This document shows positions 56,701 to 64,000 of a stretch of DNA of 64,000 nt, piece after piece. Origin of the DNA: Paenibacillus castaneae (GTDB lineage: Bacteria > Bacillota > Bacilli > Paenibacillales > Paenibacillaceae); the NCBI RefSeq assembly GCF_002884445.1, contig NZ_KZ614144.1, forward strand, positions 989,658 to 1,053,657. The letters are read 5' to 3'. The position numbers and the translations under genes are program-made. Each line of letters begins with the position of its first letter. The stretch's first letter is position 1. The notes under the pieces were generated by a model, which saw only the letters and a list, made by a program, of their open reading frames with translations, had not been told where the DNA came from and ran no database searches.

Positions 56701-57417
56701 TCTTGGAGCAGCCAGTTGTCCCCAAGTGATCGAAACAACATTGCTGTCCGCAGATACCTGCTTGCTCTTGGAATTTTGTGCTCCAACTTTGAAATTGATC
56801 GAACCTGCTGCGGCTTGCTCTTCAGAAATGGCATAAGTGATCGTATTGGAACCGTCCCAAACGCCAGCTTTCCATTTATCATTTACGTAGAAGTCATAGC
56901 CGTCTGCACCGGGACTTTCTGTCCAGCCGAAGCTGATGCTGTTATCTGTAACGGTTGTTACTTTTAAATTTTGCGGAGGGGTTAATGGAGGTTCCTCGTA
57001 CTGGCTCAGATCTTCTGTCGTAGTGAAAGTGACCAGGTTACTTTTTTGCTCAGGTGTAAGTTTGTCGTATTGGATACCGTCTGGACCTACATAAAAGGTA
57101 TAAGTGGTTGTTGGCGATAAACCGCCAACGGTTTGTGCCCCATCATTCGCCCAAGTAATATATTTATTATTCTCATCCCAAATCCAATAATGGTTGATGC
57201 CTGGAGCGGGATTCCATTCCAATGAGACCGTATTATGAGTCACATCCACTACATGCAAGTTTGTAGCTCCAACATTAGCAGACGGGTCTGCTTGTTCAGG
57301 TGCGGCATTGTCTGCGGCATAGGACAAAGAAGCATGAAAGAGAGGGCTGAGCATGAGAATAAAGCTTAGAAACACAATATAAATTTTCAAATCTTTCTTC
57401 CGAACAAATAAATCCAC
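53794..57417 (-). CDS. SLH-anchored GH18 chitinase with fibronectin III domains
   Basis: GTG 57417, preceded by AGAGGTGAT, gives about 1207 residues. The order is a signal peptide (1-36), three FN3-like domains (about 50-320), a GH18 catalytic domain (322-705) with SVGGWSWSKNF and DGIDIDWEYP (about 450), another FN3, a Ser/Pro linker (SSSGPSSPGG), an uncharacterised beta domain and three C-terminal SLH repeats (about 1020-1207). The full DxDxE motif indicates an active chitinase held on the cell surface. An upstream ATG 57465 has no ribosome site and would spoil the signal peptide. Confidence 0.93.
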   Translation of the reverse strand: MDLFVRKKDLKIYIVFLSFILMLSPLFHASLSYAADNAAPEQADPSANVGATNLHVVDVTHNTVSLEWNPAPGINHYWIWDENNKYITWANDGAQTVGGLSPTTTYTFYVGPDGIQYDKLTPEQKSNLVTFTTTEDLSQYEEPPLTPPQNLKVTTVTDNSISFGWTESPGADGYDFYVNDKWKAGVWDGSNTITYAISEEQAAAGSINFKVGAQNSKSKQVSADSNVVSITWGQLAAPRDVQVVTANRTTAALGWAPTPGATSYAIYRDGEQIGSSDSNRYEATGLKEGQSYSFAIIAKNNRWVSAKSSGITVVPGSDYNIVTYYSSWSASETGRRFKPTDIDVSQVTHINYAFSDLCWKKYGTGPAACTNEKIPLQSGYVYDGEMVIGDPEFDLSNFSAFATIKQNNPHLQLMISVGGWSWSKNFSNMAATEETRRMFANSVVKFLREYKLDGIDIDWEYPVEGGETYNVHRPEDKENFTLAMRTVREALDAAGSEDGKYYLLTIASGQGDNFVVNADLAHSSSYLDFINIMTYDYSGSWELLAHHNAPLYADKNHPRDTAPRNNASGGAIGHLNGGVPAHKLVLGIPFYGKGWSGCPANGEYETCTDIPAGSWEKGIFDYSDLEDNFVNKNGYVRYWNEASKAAYLYNSDNQTFITYNDQTSMMYNASFVKSMDLAGVMSWDISGDRNRTLSTQLAQDLPFNGSVNPSAQSAPSNLVLGSRSENTLQMQWDAAAGATGYEVYVNNQYAGYTNETNFTASSLTSNTDYKIHVLAIVKDKEQVLKVSAASQVLIAATTSSSGPSSPGGITPQSPTKEKDELDTSIAKDGGKWTFTVQTDAAIKTIEASNSAAFIIIAGNDAKQVDILVSKAVMEAIAKKGEQAVLTVDWNGISYMIPIHTIPLSADIKISIAAPASSIIDQINGSAQANELKVLAPPLDFKVEQLTSDKTYVEVTNWGQGMLSRMFTLSANDINLNRATGVVYVPESNEFRSVPTRFTTNADGTVTAELIRKGNSIYTIVETSFNFKDATIEWARKDIERAAAKLIISGESADRFGANSTITRAEFISMIVKGLGIVPDNVSNPFKDVDVKSKFAGDIAAAKKLGLINGTTENTFNPNGLITRQDISVILANAMKYAGKTNHADIAVLDRFKDRAKISSYAQASVAFMTEQQIMLGVSPTLLDPLSKVTKAQAAVMVMRMLDVLKLT

Positions 57418-57761
57418 CTTATCACCTCTATTATTATTTTCGAACAGGTCCGCATTCCAATTCATGCAAATGTCTGGGTGTCGATGTTAGATCGTGATGG
57501 TATGATCGGTCTGGAAGTAAAAGCCTCTATTAACCAGCACCTCCCCTACGATAAATGTAAAGGTATTGTGTAGCTTCTATAATCATGAGTCGAACAGTGT
57601 GAGAAGGGAAGGGGTATATTTCCATTTCATAGGGGGTAAAATTTGACCATAGACCCATCTAAGCGGATATATATTGAATAGCGGACTGAGAAAACAACTA
57701 GTTGACTGCGATCATTTGTGGTAAGATGACATAGGACAATTGACCGATCACAATCAATATC

Positions 57762-57798
57762 AGAAGCAGGGAACGAAAGTACGCCCTGCTTCTTTTTA
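57762..57798 (+). terminator. Terminator in the leader of the GNAT gene
   Basis: AGAAGCAGGG (57762-57771) pairs with CCCTGCTTCT (57784-57793), followed by TTTTTATT. It lies 43 nt before the GNAT start and no plus-strand gene ends before it, so it may be a leader attenuator. The rest of 57418-57761 shows only a TTGACT at 57702. Confidence 0.7.
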
Positions 57799-57841
57799 TT
57801 TGGAGTCGATACATGCTATAAAAAGCAAAAGGAGAACTAGA

Positions 57842-58318
57842 ATGCCTGCTATTATTGCTAAACCACTTGATCAAGAAATGCAGACCGAGCTAAGTGAATT
57901 AACATCCGGTTATCATGCAGGGGAATTGAGCAGCAAGGAGAAATCGGAGTTACCGGAAGAGATTTATATCATTGAAGCCGAGGATACGATGGTCGGGTAC
58001 GGCGTTGTATGGGAATATGGCAATGGGAAGCAGTTAATCCAGAAGGCGGAAAAGGATTATTTCAGCGCGGATGAGAAATATTTGGAAACTGACTTCTATA
58101 TCGATATTAAGAACAAAAAAGATTTTATTTTTATAGAAGTACTCGATGTATTAAAGGATTTCGAAGGCAAGGGCTACGGCGCATTTTTTATTAATTGGCT
58201 CAAAGCGAAATACCCGAATAAAAAGATGTATGTTTATTCATTGGAAAAATCAAAAAACTTTTGGTATAAGCAAGGCTTTGAGGTGCTTGGGAATACCGTG
58301 TGGATGACCTTTAATTAG
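57842..58318 (+). CDS. GNAT family N-acetyltransferase
   Basis: ATG 57842, after AAAAGGAG, gives 158 residues. The acetyl-CoA loop region is DFEGKGYGAFFINWLKAKYP and the C-terminal FWYKQGFEVLG strand is typical of GNATs. The acceptor is unknown. Reading from an upstream in-frame codon at 57740 would cross the leader terminator hairpin and was rejected. Confidence 0.82.
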   Translation: MPAIIAKPLDQEMQTELSELTSGYHAGELSSKEKSELPEEIYIIEAEDTMVGYGVVWEYGNGKQLIQKAEKDYFSADEKYLETDFYIDIKNKKDFIFIEVLDVLKDFEGKGYGAFFINWLKAKYPNKKMYVYSLEKSKNFWYKQGFEVLGNTVWMTFN

Positions 58319-58378
58319 GAGCATTCGCAGCATGCGTGGTCAATTAGGAAATGCAGTTTTGAACATGAAGGAGACAAA

Positions 58379-59524
58379 ATGAATTTTAACGATTTAAACA
58401 TTAAACCAGCGATTCTAAAAGCGCTTAGCAAAGAGAACTATACGGCGCCGACACCCATACAGGAACAGGCGATTCCAGCTGTACTGGCCGGTAGAGATTT
58501 ATTCGGATGTGCTCAAACCGGAACAGGAAAGACTGCCGCGTTTGCCGTGCCGATTGTTCAACTATTGAGTGAACAGCAAAGCAGCCCCCAGAAGGTGCGC
58601 CGCATTCGTTCCTTGATATTAACACCAACCAGAGAGCTGGCTCTCCAGATTTCTGATAACATACAAGCTTACAGTCAATTTACGCAATTGCGCAGCTTGG
58701 CTATCGTGGGCGGCGTTTCCCAGAAGGGACAAGAGCGTTCCCTTGAGCAAGGCGCAGATATTATTATTGCTACTCCGGGCAGACTGATTGATCTAATGAA
58801 TCAGAAGCTTGTTGATTTACAACATGTACAAATACTTGTGCTTGATGAAGCAGACAGAATGCTGGATATGGGCTTTATCCGCGATGTGAAGAAGCTCATT
58901 GCCAAAATGCCCGGCAAAAAACAAACACTATTTTTCTCTGCTACAATGCCGCCGGAAATATCCAAGCTCGTCAAAGCGCTGCTTGTTAATCCAGTGAAAG
59001 TGGAAATTACACCTGCATCTTCTACAGTGGACAGAATAAAGCAATCACTATATTATGTAGAAAAAGCAAATAAGCAAAGCTTATTGAATGATCTTTTGCG
59101 GGATCCATCCATTGTGTCGGCACTTGTATTTACCCGTACCAAGCATGGAGCAGATCGTGTCGTGCGCGGATTGACCAAAGTGAATATTTCCGCTCAGGCC
59201 ATTCATGGCAATAAATCTCAAAATGCACGCCAAAATGCACTGAATAATTTCAAGAGCGGTGCAACAAGGGTGCTGGTTGCAACGGATATCGCAGCCAGGG
59301 GAATCGATATTGACGAGCTCTCGCATGTGATCAACTTCAACCTTCCTAATATCCCAGAAACCTACGTTCATCGCATTGGAAGAACCGGTAGAGCAGGGCT
59401 AAGCGGAATTGCAATCTCCTTCTGTGAGACGGAAGAAATTCCGTATTTGAAGGATATTGAGAAAAAGATCAAAAAATCGATTCCCATCGTAACGGAACAT
59501 TCTGATCCGCTGCTAATAAGCTAA
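58379..59524 (+). CDS. DEAD-box ATP-dependent RNA helicase, RhlE-like
   Basis: The 381-residue protein carries the core motifs in order: Q motif (TPIQEQAIP), I (AQTGTGKT), Ia (PTRELALQ), GG, TPGR, II (DEAD), III (SAT), TDIAARGIDI and VI (HRIGRTGRAG). The C-terminus is short with no RNA-binding extension, as in compact RhlE-type helicases. Such helicases act in ribosome assembly, decay or cold adaptation. GAAGGAG precedes the start. Confidence 0.93.
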   Translation: MNFNDLNIKPAILKALSKENYTAPTPIQEQAIPAVLAGRDLFGCAQTGTGKTAAFAVPIVQLLSEQQSSPQKVRRIRSLILTPTRELALQISDNIQAYSQFTQLRSLAIVGGVSQKGQERSLEQGADIIIATPGRLIDLMNQKLVDLQHVQILVLDEADRMLDMGFIRDVKKLIAKMPGKKQTLFFSATMPPEISKLVKALLVNPVKVEITPASSTVDRIKQSLYYVEKANKQSLLNDLLRDPSIVSALVFTRTKHGADRVVRGLTKVNISAQAIHGNKSQNARQNALNNFKSGATRVLVATDIAARGIDIDELSHVINFNLPNIPETYVHRIGRTGRAGLSGIAISFCETEEIPYLKDIEKKIKKSIPIVTEHSDPLLIS

Positions 59525-59578
59525 GATTACGTTTAATTGCTAAGCAATAATGAAATAAATAAACCTAGGGGTGATCGT

Positions 59579-59884
59579 CTGAGAAAGCAAAAGCCAATGT
59601 CATTTGACGACTTATTGAAAGAACTGCAAGGACAGAAATCGATTCAAGAGGATCCAGACCATATTTCATTAGAGAAATTGTTTAATGAATCGTTCATGAG
59701 CAAGCATTCCAGCTTGCAAAGCTTTGGTGCGTTTCTGGAGAAGGGCAACTTCCAAGTACAGACAAGAGAAGATATTCAGGACATTCCTGACGAACTCTTC
59801 GATCGTCATGTGGCTAGGGAAACGGATTTCACAACTTGGGAATCCATGCTGGATACTGCGACTAAGGAATATGAGGGTAAATAA
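59579..59884 (+). CDS. Uncharacterised small acidic protein
   Basis: The frame has a good ribosome site AGGGGTGAT 4 nt before a CTG at 59579, giving about 101 residues; ATG 59597 (MSFDDLLKELQGQ) is the alternative start. The protein is hydrophilic, charged and probably helical (LEKLFNESFMSKHSSLQSF, DIPDELFDRHVARETDFTTW), with no membrane segment. I do not recognise the family. It follows the helicase gene by 54 nt and is probably co-transcribed. Confidence 0.65.
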   Translation: MRKQKPMSFDDLLKELQGQKSIQEDPDHISLEKLFNESFMSKHSSLQSFGAFLEKGNFQVQTREDIQDIPDELFDRHVARETDFTTWESMLDTATKEYEGK

Positions 59885-59906
59885 ATATTAGCTGCGGCAA
59901 TGAAGA

Positions 59907-59944
59907 AGGAATGGCCTCTCGTTAGAGGTCATTCCTTTTTTTTT
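59907..59944 (+). terminator. Terminator after the helicase operon
   Basis: AAGGAATGGCCTCT pairs with AGAGGTCATTCCTT around CGTT, followed by a run of T. Confidence 0.9.
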
Positions 59945-59994
59945 GTTTCGTGCTCCGCTCCGCGTGTTTAAAGTAGTGAAACGGGGGTGGAATC

Positions 59995-60879
59995 ATGTAC
60001 GGACGAGAAAGAAACTTCATTTGGCGCAGTGTAGGATTGCTATTGCTACTGCTTTGCGTTTCCGCCATCATGGTGACGGCATCTAACCGCAGTTCCTCTG
60101 ATGGGCTAATCATCATTGCGCATCGCGGGGCTTCAGGCCATGCTCCCGAGAATACGATGGCAGCCTTCGAGGAGGCTGAGCGTCTTGGAGCCGAATTTAT
60201 CGAATTCGATATCCAGATGAGCAAGGACGGAAAGCTTGTCGTCATCCACGACGATACAGTAGACAGAACGACGAATTATAAGGGAAATGTAGACAGCTAT
60301 ACATTGGAGGAGCTTCAAGAAATGGACGCGAGCAGCGGCTCTGGTTCTGTCTCCGGCTCCGATGCTAAGGAAGAAACCCTATTATCCTTTCAAGAAGTGA
60401 TGGACCGATTTGTTGGAAAAATGGGCATGCTTGTTGAAATTAAGGATTCACCGAATTATCCAGGAATTGAAGAGAAAGTAGCTGAAATCGTGCGGCAGTA
60501 CGAGCTGCAGCAAGATCATACAAGCTTCGGGGAAGCAGGCGGATTACGGAGTATCGAGGAATTCAAGAACAGCACAGGTCTCATTATTCAGTCCTACAGC
60601 TTCGAATCTACGCACCGCATTCACACCCTGCTGCCGAATATACCTATCGTTGCCCTTATTCAGGAGGATCAGCATCCTTTATCAGATGAAACATTGGACG
60701 TGCTCACTTCTTATGTGACGTATATTAACTACCCACACAATCTGCTTGACGAGGAGATCATAAGGAAGATTCATGCTCGCAACCGAAAAGTGATGGCGTG
60801 GACGATTCAAACGGACCAGGAATGGGAGCGGGTGAAGAAGCTTGGGGTTGATGGAGTGGTTACGGATTATCCGGGATAA
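59995..60879 (+). CDS. Membrane-bound glycerophosphodiester phosphodiesterase
   Basis: The 294-residue protein has one N-terminal membrane segment (about 11-29) and a GDPD domain with IIAHRGASGHAPENT, EFDIQMSKDGKLVVIHDD and TVDRTT, the catalytic His/Glu/Asp set. A Ser/Gly insertion (SSGSGSVSGSD) follows. The family cleaves glycerophosphodiesters to glycerol-3-phosphate and an alcohol, and some members degrade teichoic acid. GGGGTGG precedes ATG 59995. It is a single gene. Confidence 0.9.
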   Translation: MYGRERNFIWRSVGLLLLLLCVSAIMVTASNRSSSDGLIIIAHRGASGHAPENTMAAFEEAERLGAEFIEFDIQMSKDGKLVVIHDDTVDRTTNYKGNVDSYTLEELQEMDASSGSGSVSGSDAKEETLLSFQEVMDRFVGKMGMLVEIKDSPNYPGIEEKVAEIVRQYELQQDHTSFGEAGGLRSIEEFKNSTGLIIQSYSFESTHRIHTLLPNIPIVALIQEDQHPLSDETLDVLTSYVTYINYPHNLLDEEIIRKIHARNRKVMAWTIQTDQEWERVKKLGVDGVVTDYPG

Positions 60880-60970
60880 GTTCCGATCATCATACATTGA
60901 AAGTAGCTGCTCACTCTCGTTAAGTCTATTCATTTTGATTTTTTGTTGATACTTATGTATTAGAATTGCT

Positions 60971-60996
60971 AAGAAGGGCTATAGTCCTTCTTATTT
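60971..60996 (+). terminator. Probable terminator after the GDPD gene
   Basis: AAGAAGG pairs with CCTTCTT around GCTATAGT, followed by ATTTTGG. It is 90 nt past the stop. Confidence 0.5.
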
Positions 60997-61037
60997 TGGC
61001 TGGATAATGAAGAAAAGTTCTATTTTTTTGCAATTTT

Positions 61038-61077
61038 ATTGTCGAATAAGAAGGAAATTGATGAGATATTGTCGAAT
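61038..61077 (+). promoter_or_regulatory. Two Spo0A box-like sites upstream of the large surface gene
   Basis: ATTGTCGAAT occurs at 61038-61047 and again at 61068-61077, exactly 30 bp apart. Each contains TTGTCGAA, the core of the Spo0A binding site. No other gene lies between them and the start at 61194. Confidence 0.5.
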
Positions 61078-61193
61078 TATCTCAGGAAAATTTTACACTT
61101 TATTTTTGATAGGGAGTGGTCGAGGGAAATAGCAAGTTCCAGTTAGTAAGCGAAAAGGATGAATAGGCTTTTTATTAAAAGGGGATGAAGCAT

Positions 61194-64000
61194 TTGGCAA
61201 AAGGAAAAGCAAGAAACAAAAGAACGGCAATCATGTTATGCTTTATGATCTTATGTTTATACTGTATGCCTATACTACAGTATAAGAATATAGCATTTGC
61301 AGCGAGCGGGCTATTTGATCTTAATACGGCCGTGAAATTCAAAGCACTCACACCCTCTGGTGAATTATCAAGAAGTATTGTTTCTTTATCCAATGGAGAC
61401 AGCGGCGTGCTGTCCAAAAATGGCACAATATACTCCTATAAAGTGTTAGACCACTCAGGGAACATGGTATTCGAGAAAAATATTAGTTCAATAATGGGAA
61501 CAAGAGAAGTTATGACTGTTAAAGCATATCCTATGGGCCAGGGGAAAACGATTATTACCTGGGAGGGTAGCTCTAACGGGTGTGATAACAATACGAATAG
61601 TATGTTTCAGTTTATTATATTGGATGCGAATGGCAAAGTAGTGAAAGGTATAACGAATATCAGTACCCAAACTGCTAATTATAATTGTTATACGAATGCT
61701 GCTGAGCTCTCTAACGGCAACATCGCTTTTATTTGGCAGCATGCGGGCGATGAATACTACATGCGAATTTTTGATGCTTCAGGAAACTCCGTAACTTTAC
61801 CTCAATCTATCGATAAAACAGGAACGAGAGAAGCTCTTGCTTCCTACGATTCGACATATACCCATGCCATAGCTGCAAATCGTGATGGTACATTCATGGT
61901 TGTATATAACACATATAACAGTAATTATTATTATGGTGTTGTATATCAAAACGACGGTACTCAGAAAACGGTTAATGGGAATAATCATTTCAAGCTTTCA
62001 AGCAATTCGAAAACAGGTTCGGCTCAAAATCAAGTCATCAGCCTAAACAATAATAACTATGCTGTTTTGTACAATACGACTACAGGCTGGCGAGTCAGCT
62101 TTTTTCAAAGCGATGGAACTGCAACAGGAAATGATATTACGAGCGGATTGCTGTACGGTACTTTAGCACCGTCTATATTCAGCCTGAGTAATGGCGGCTT
62201 TGTTGCTGTTAGCCTTAATTTTGATGATGGTGTCAATAGATATGCAGAGGACAAACATTATCAAAATGACGGTACGGTTATCGAAAACTGGAAGCTAATA
62301 GATAACGATGCTACGAATCCAACGAACTATTTCAAAGGATATAACAGTGGATTTGGTATGTACAATGGAAAGACAGGCAATCTTGTGCTTCATGGGATTA
62401 CGGTACCGCAGATCAGTGTTGCTGTAACCTATGATGCAGGAGCGCACGGAACGATCAGCGCAACGAGTGAAACGGTTGTTGTAGGCGGGCATCCAGCAGC
62501 TGTTCCGACTGTAACACCAGATAATGAGTATACGTTCACAGGCTGGAGTTCGGATGGAGGACTAACGTTGTTGAGCAATGTTCAAGTTGCCGCAACGACA
62601 GTGACTGCCCCGATTACGTATACAGCGCATTATACGAAGATTATCAGCAATGTAACCTCAAATTATTCAGCCAATGTAACAAATGACCTACATTATACTA
62701 GACCGTTTACTCCAGGGGATCATACGCAAACCAATGCAGATTGGTCGGCAACTTGGTTTACAAACGATATTCTTGCAGCGAATACGAGAGCAAACTCGGG
62801 AAGCTACAATTATGTAACCGTGAATTTAACTCCGGCAGTTACGGGAAGTTATACGATAACGATTGATTCAGCTACGGGGTTGCTAACGGGTAATAAAAGC
62901 GATACACAAGTATGGCTATACAAAAATCCCTTCGATCCTACTCATCCGCTAGTCAATGTATTGGCTGTCAATGAGGATATTCTATTTTTGGGTCCAAGCG
63001 GTACAGAAATAGATGGCAACTGGTTATCCAAAATTTCGAATGTTCATTTAGACGCTGGAAACGTCTATGTCTTTGTTATCACAACATATTCAGCTGGTGT
63101 AACCGGATCTGTCGATTTTAGCATAACCGGGCCAGGAAGCGTCGCTGCGAGTGGAAACACATTAGACGATATAGAGATAGCATCCTTTGATCTGCTTGCC
63201 GACATCCATGCAGGAACGGCTGGATCAGCTCTACATGGTGATGCTGCAGCTGTAAAAGCGGCACTGCCAACAACGGTAAAAGCAAATAATAATACGGTAA
63301 CCGTACCTGTCAGCAGTTGGGTGGATACGGATGCGTACAATCCGAGTGCAGCAGGAAGCTACACCTTTACAGCGGTGCTAGGAGCAATTCCTACAGGCTA
63401 TTTAAACACAGGAAATTATACAGCAACTGTTGAGGTAATTGTTACGGCATCTACGGTACCATTAGCGCCAAACGTATCAGCTAACGATATTGCAAACCTC
63501 ATTGTTGGATTGGATTCGACGATGGAGTTTAAAGTAGACGGCGGAAGCTATGTGAAATATGACGGAACGAATGCGCCGGATTTATCAGGAGCGCATACGG
63601 TGCTAGTGCGTGTGGCAGCGGATGATGCAGCTGGAACACCAGCAGGCTTGGAAACGACGCTGACATTCACGCCAAATCCGCCAGCGCCAGGGGCGCCAGA
63701 TGTAACGGCTAACGATGCAGCGAACACAATTGTTGGACTAGATTCGACGATGGAGTTCAAAGTAGACGGAGGCAGTTATGTGAAGTATGACGGAACAAAT
63801 GCGCCAAACTTGGCAGGCTCACACACGGTACTTGTACGTGTAGCTGCAGATGATGCAACCGGAACACCAGCGGGAGCAGAAACGACGTTGACGTTCACGC
63901 CGAATCCGCCAGCACCAGCAGCGCCAAACGTATCGGCTAACGATGCAGCGAACACAATTGTTGGACTAGATTCGACGATGGAGTTCAAAGTAGACGGCGG
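61194..64000 (+). CDS. Very long secreted repetitive surface protein (partial, runs off the edge)
   Basis: The frame is open from 61185 to the window end with no stop, over 930 residues. I prefer TTG 61194, 7-9 nt after AAAAGGGG; ATG 61185 overlaps that site. A signal peptide (to about 36, ending IAFAAS) is followed by a 400-residue beta-rich region with FDASGNSV-type blade repeats, an InlB B-like repeat (VTYDAGAHGTISATSETVVV, YTAHYTK), a pre-peptidase-C-like domain, a Big_4-like Ig domain (DAYNPSAAGSYTFTAVL) and then 76-residue repeats resembling DUF4073. SLH domains would be expected beyond the edge. Confidence 0.85.
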   Translation, partial: MAKGKARNKRTAIMLCFMILCLYCMPILQYKNIAFAASGLFDLNTAVKFKALTPSGELSRSIVSLSNGDSGVLSKNGTIYSYKVLDHSGNMVFEKNISSIMGTREVMTVKAYPMGQGKTIITWEGSSNGCDNNTNSMFQFIILDANGKVVKGITNISTQTANYNCYTNAAELSNGNIAFIWQHAGDEYYMRIFDASGNSVTLPQSIDKTGTREALASYDSTYTHAIAANRDGTFMVVYNTYNSNYYYGVVYQNDGTQKTVNGNNHFKLSSNSKTGSAQNQVISLNNNNYAVLYNTTTGWRVSFFQSDGTATGNDITSGLLYGTLAPSIFSLSNGGFVAVSLNFDDGVNRYAEDKHYQNDGTVIENWKLIDNDATNPTNYFKGYNSGFGMYNGKTGNLVLHGITVPQISVAVTYDAGAHGTISATSETVVVGGHPAAVPTVTPDNEYTFTGWSSDGGLTLLSNVQVAATTVTAPITYTAHYTKIISNVTSNYSANVTNDLHYTRPFTPGDHTQTNADWSATWFTNDILAANTRANSGSYNYVTVNLTPAVTGSYTITIDSATGLLTGNKSDTQVWLYKNPFDPTHPLVNVLAVNEDILFLGPSGTEIDGNWLSKISNVHLDAGNVYVFVITTYSAGVTGSVDFSITGPGSVAASGNTLDDIEIASFDLLADIHAGTAGSALHGDAAAVKAALPTTVKANNNTVTVPVSSWVDTDAYNPSAAGSYTFTAVLGAIPTGYLNTGNYTATVEVIVTASTVPLAPNVSANDIANLIVGLDSTMEFKVDGGSYVKYDGTNAPDLSGAHTVLVRVAADDAAGTPAGLETTLTFTPNPPAPGAPDVTANDAANTIVGLDSTMEFKVDGGSYVKYDGTNAPNLAGSHTVLVRVAADDATGTPAGAETTLTFTPNPPAPAAPNVSANDAANTIVGLDSTMEFKVDG
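63465..64000 (+). repeat. Tandem 228-nt coding repeat
   Basis: Units start at 63465, 63693 and 63921 with exact 228-nt (76-codon) spacing; the third is cut by the edge. Each encodes NTIVGLDSTMEFKVDGGSYV, KYDGTNAP and HTVLVRVAADDA followed by a TLTFTPNPPAPxAP linker. High identity between units indicates recent expansion. Confidence 0.92.

Noticed and set aside
57740..57841. Longer N-terminus of the GNAT protein
   Set aside because: It would translate through a terminator hairpin, has no ribosome site, and ATG 57842 has AAAAGGAG.

Overview
The window looks like a chromosomal segment of a Gram-positive, endospore-forming Bacillales member close to Paenibacillus or Cohnella. The reasons are a complete purEKBCSQLFMNHD cluster in the Bacillus order, a spore-cortex-type LysM/GH18 enzyme, three-repeat SLH surface proteins, Spo0A-box-like sites, strong GGAGG ribosome binding sites and frequent GTG/TTG starts. 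No tRNA, rRNA, insertion sequence, prophage or CRISPR array was seen.

Positions 1-16.3 kb hold a LysM/GH18 enzyme (minus strand) and then the de novo purine operon. Its leader carries a PurR-type PurBox pair, a TTGACA promoter, a guanine-class riboswitch and a terminator before purE. The operon is interrupted twice by unusual non-coding DNA: a 116-nt inverted repeat with a minus-strand terminator between purC and purS, and four tandem 122-nt units (eight perfect or near-perfect hairpins) between purN and purH.

Positions 16.4-25.5 kb hold envelope and signalling genes: a polysaccharide deacetylase, an FG-GAP-like lipoprotein, an OmpR-type two-component system, a hidden 39-residue membrane protein, an alpha/beta hydrolase, a YerB-type lipoprotein and a DUF47/Pit phosphate uptake pair with a Pho-box-like promoter. 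From 25.5 to 26.6 kb there is no gene but several repeat arrays, including eight 73-nt hairpin units, next to a Vsr/DUF559-like nuclease with a C-terminal HTH.

Positions 27.7-32.2 kb are housekeeping genes (yqfQ-like, yerC, cbiX, dgkB, rlmCD). Positions 32.4-40.6 kb are visibly more AT-rich and contain a YibE/F transporter, two HupE/UreJ-type membrane proteins flanking a secreted metallophosphatase with cohesin-like domains and a dockerin, and an SLH-anchored cohesin-like protein. I read this as a possible small cell-surface phosphatase assembly.

Positions 40.9-46.7 kb hold a DUF1097 gene whose 3' end is duplicated around an orphan gene, then an H-NOX gas-sensor signalling operon (response regulator-HD-GYP, H-NOX, soluble hybrid kinase, single REC) and a YgjP-like metallopeptidase. 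Positions 47-64 kb hold tatC-tatA, two glycoside hydrolases, a heme-monooxygenase-like gene, an Rrf2/NmrA pair with a 29-bp palindromic operator, a large SLH-anchored chitinase, a GNAT, a DEAD-box helicase, a GDPD and the start of a very long repetitive secreted protein that runs off the right edge.
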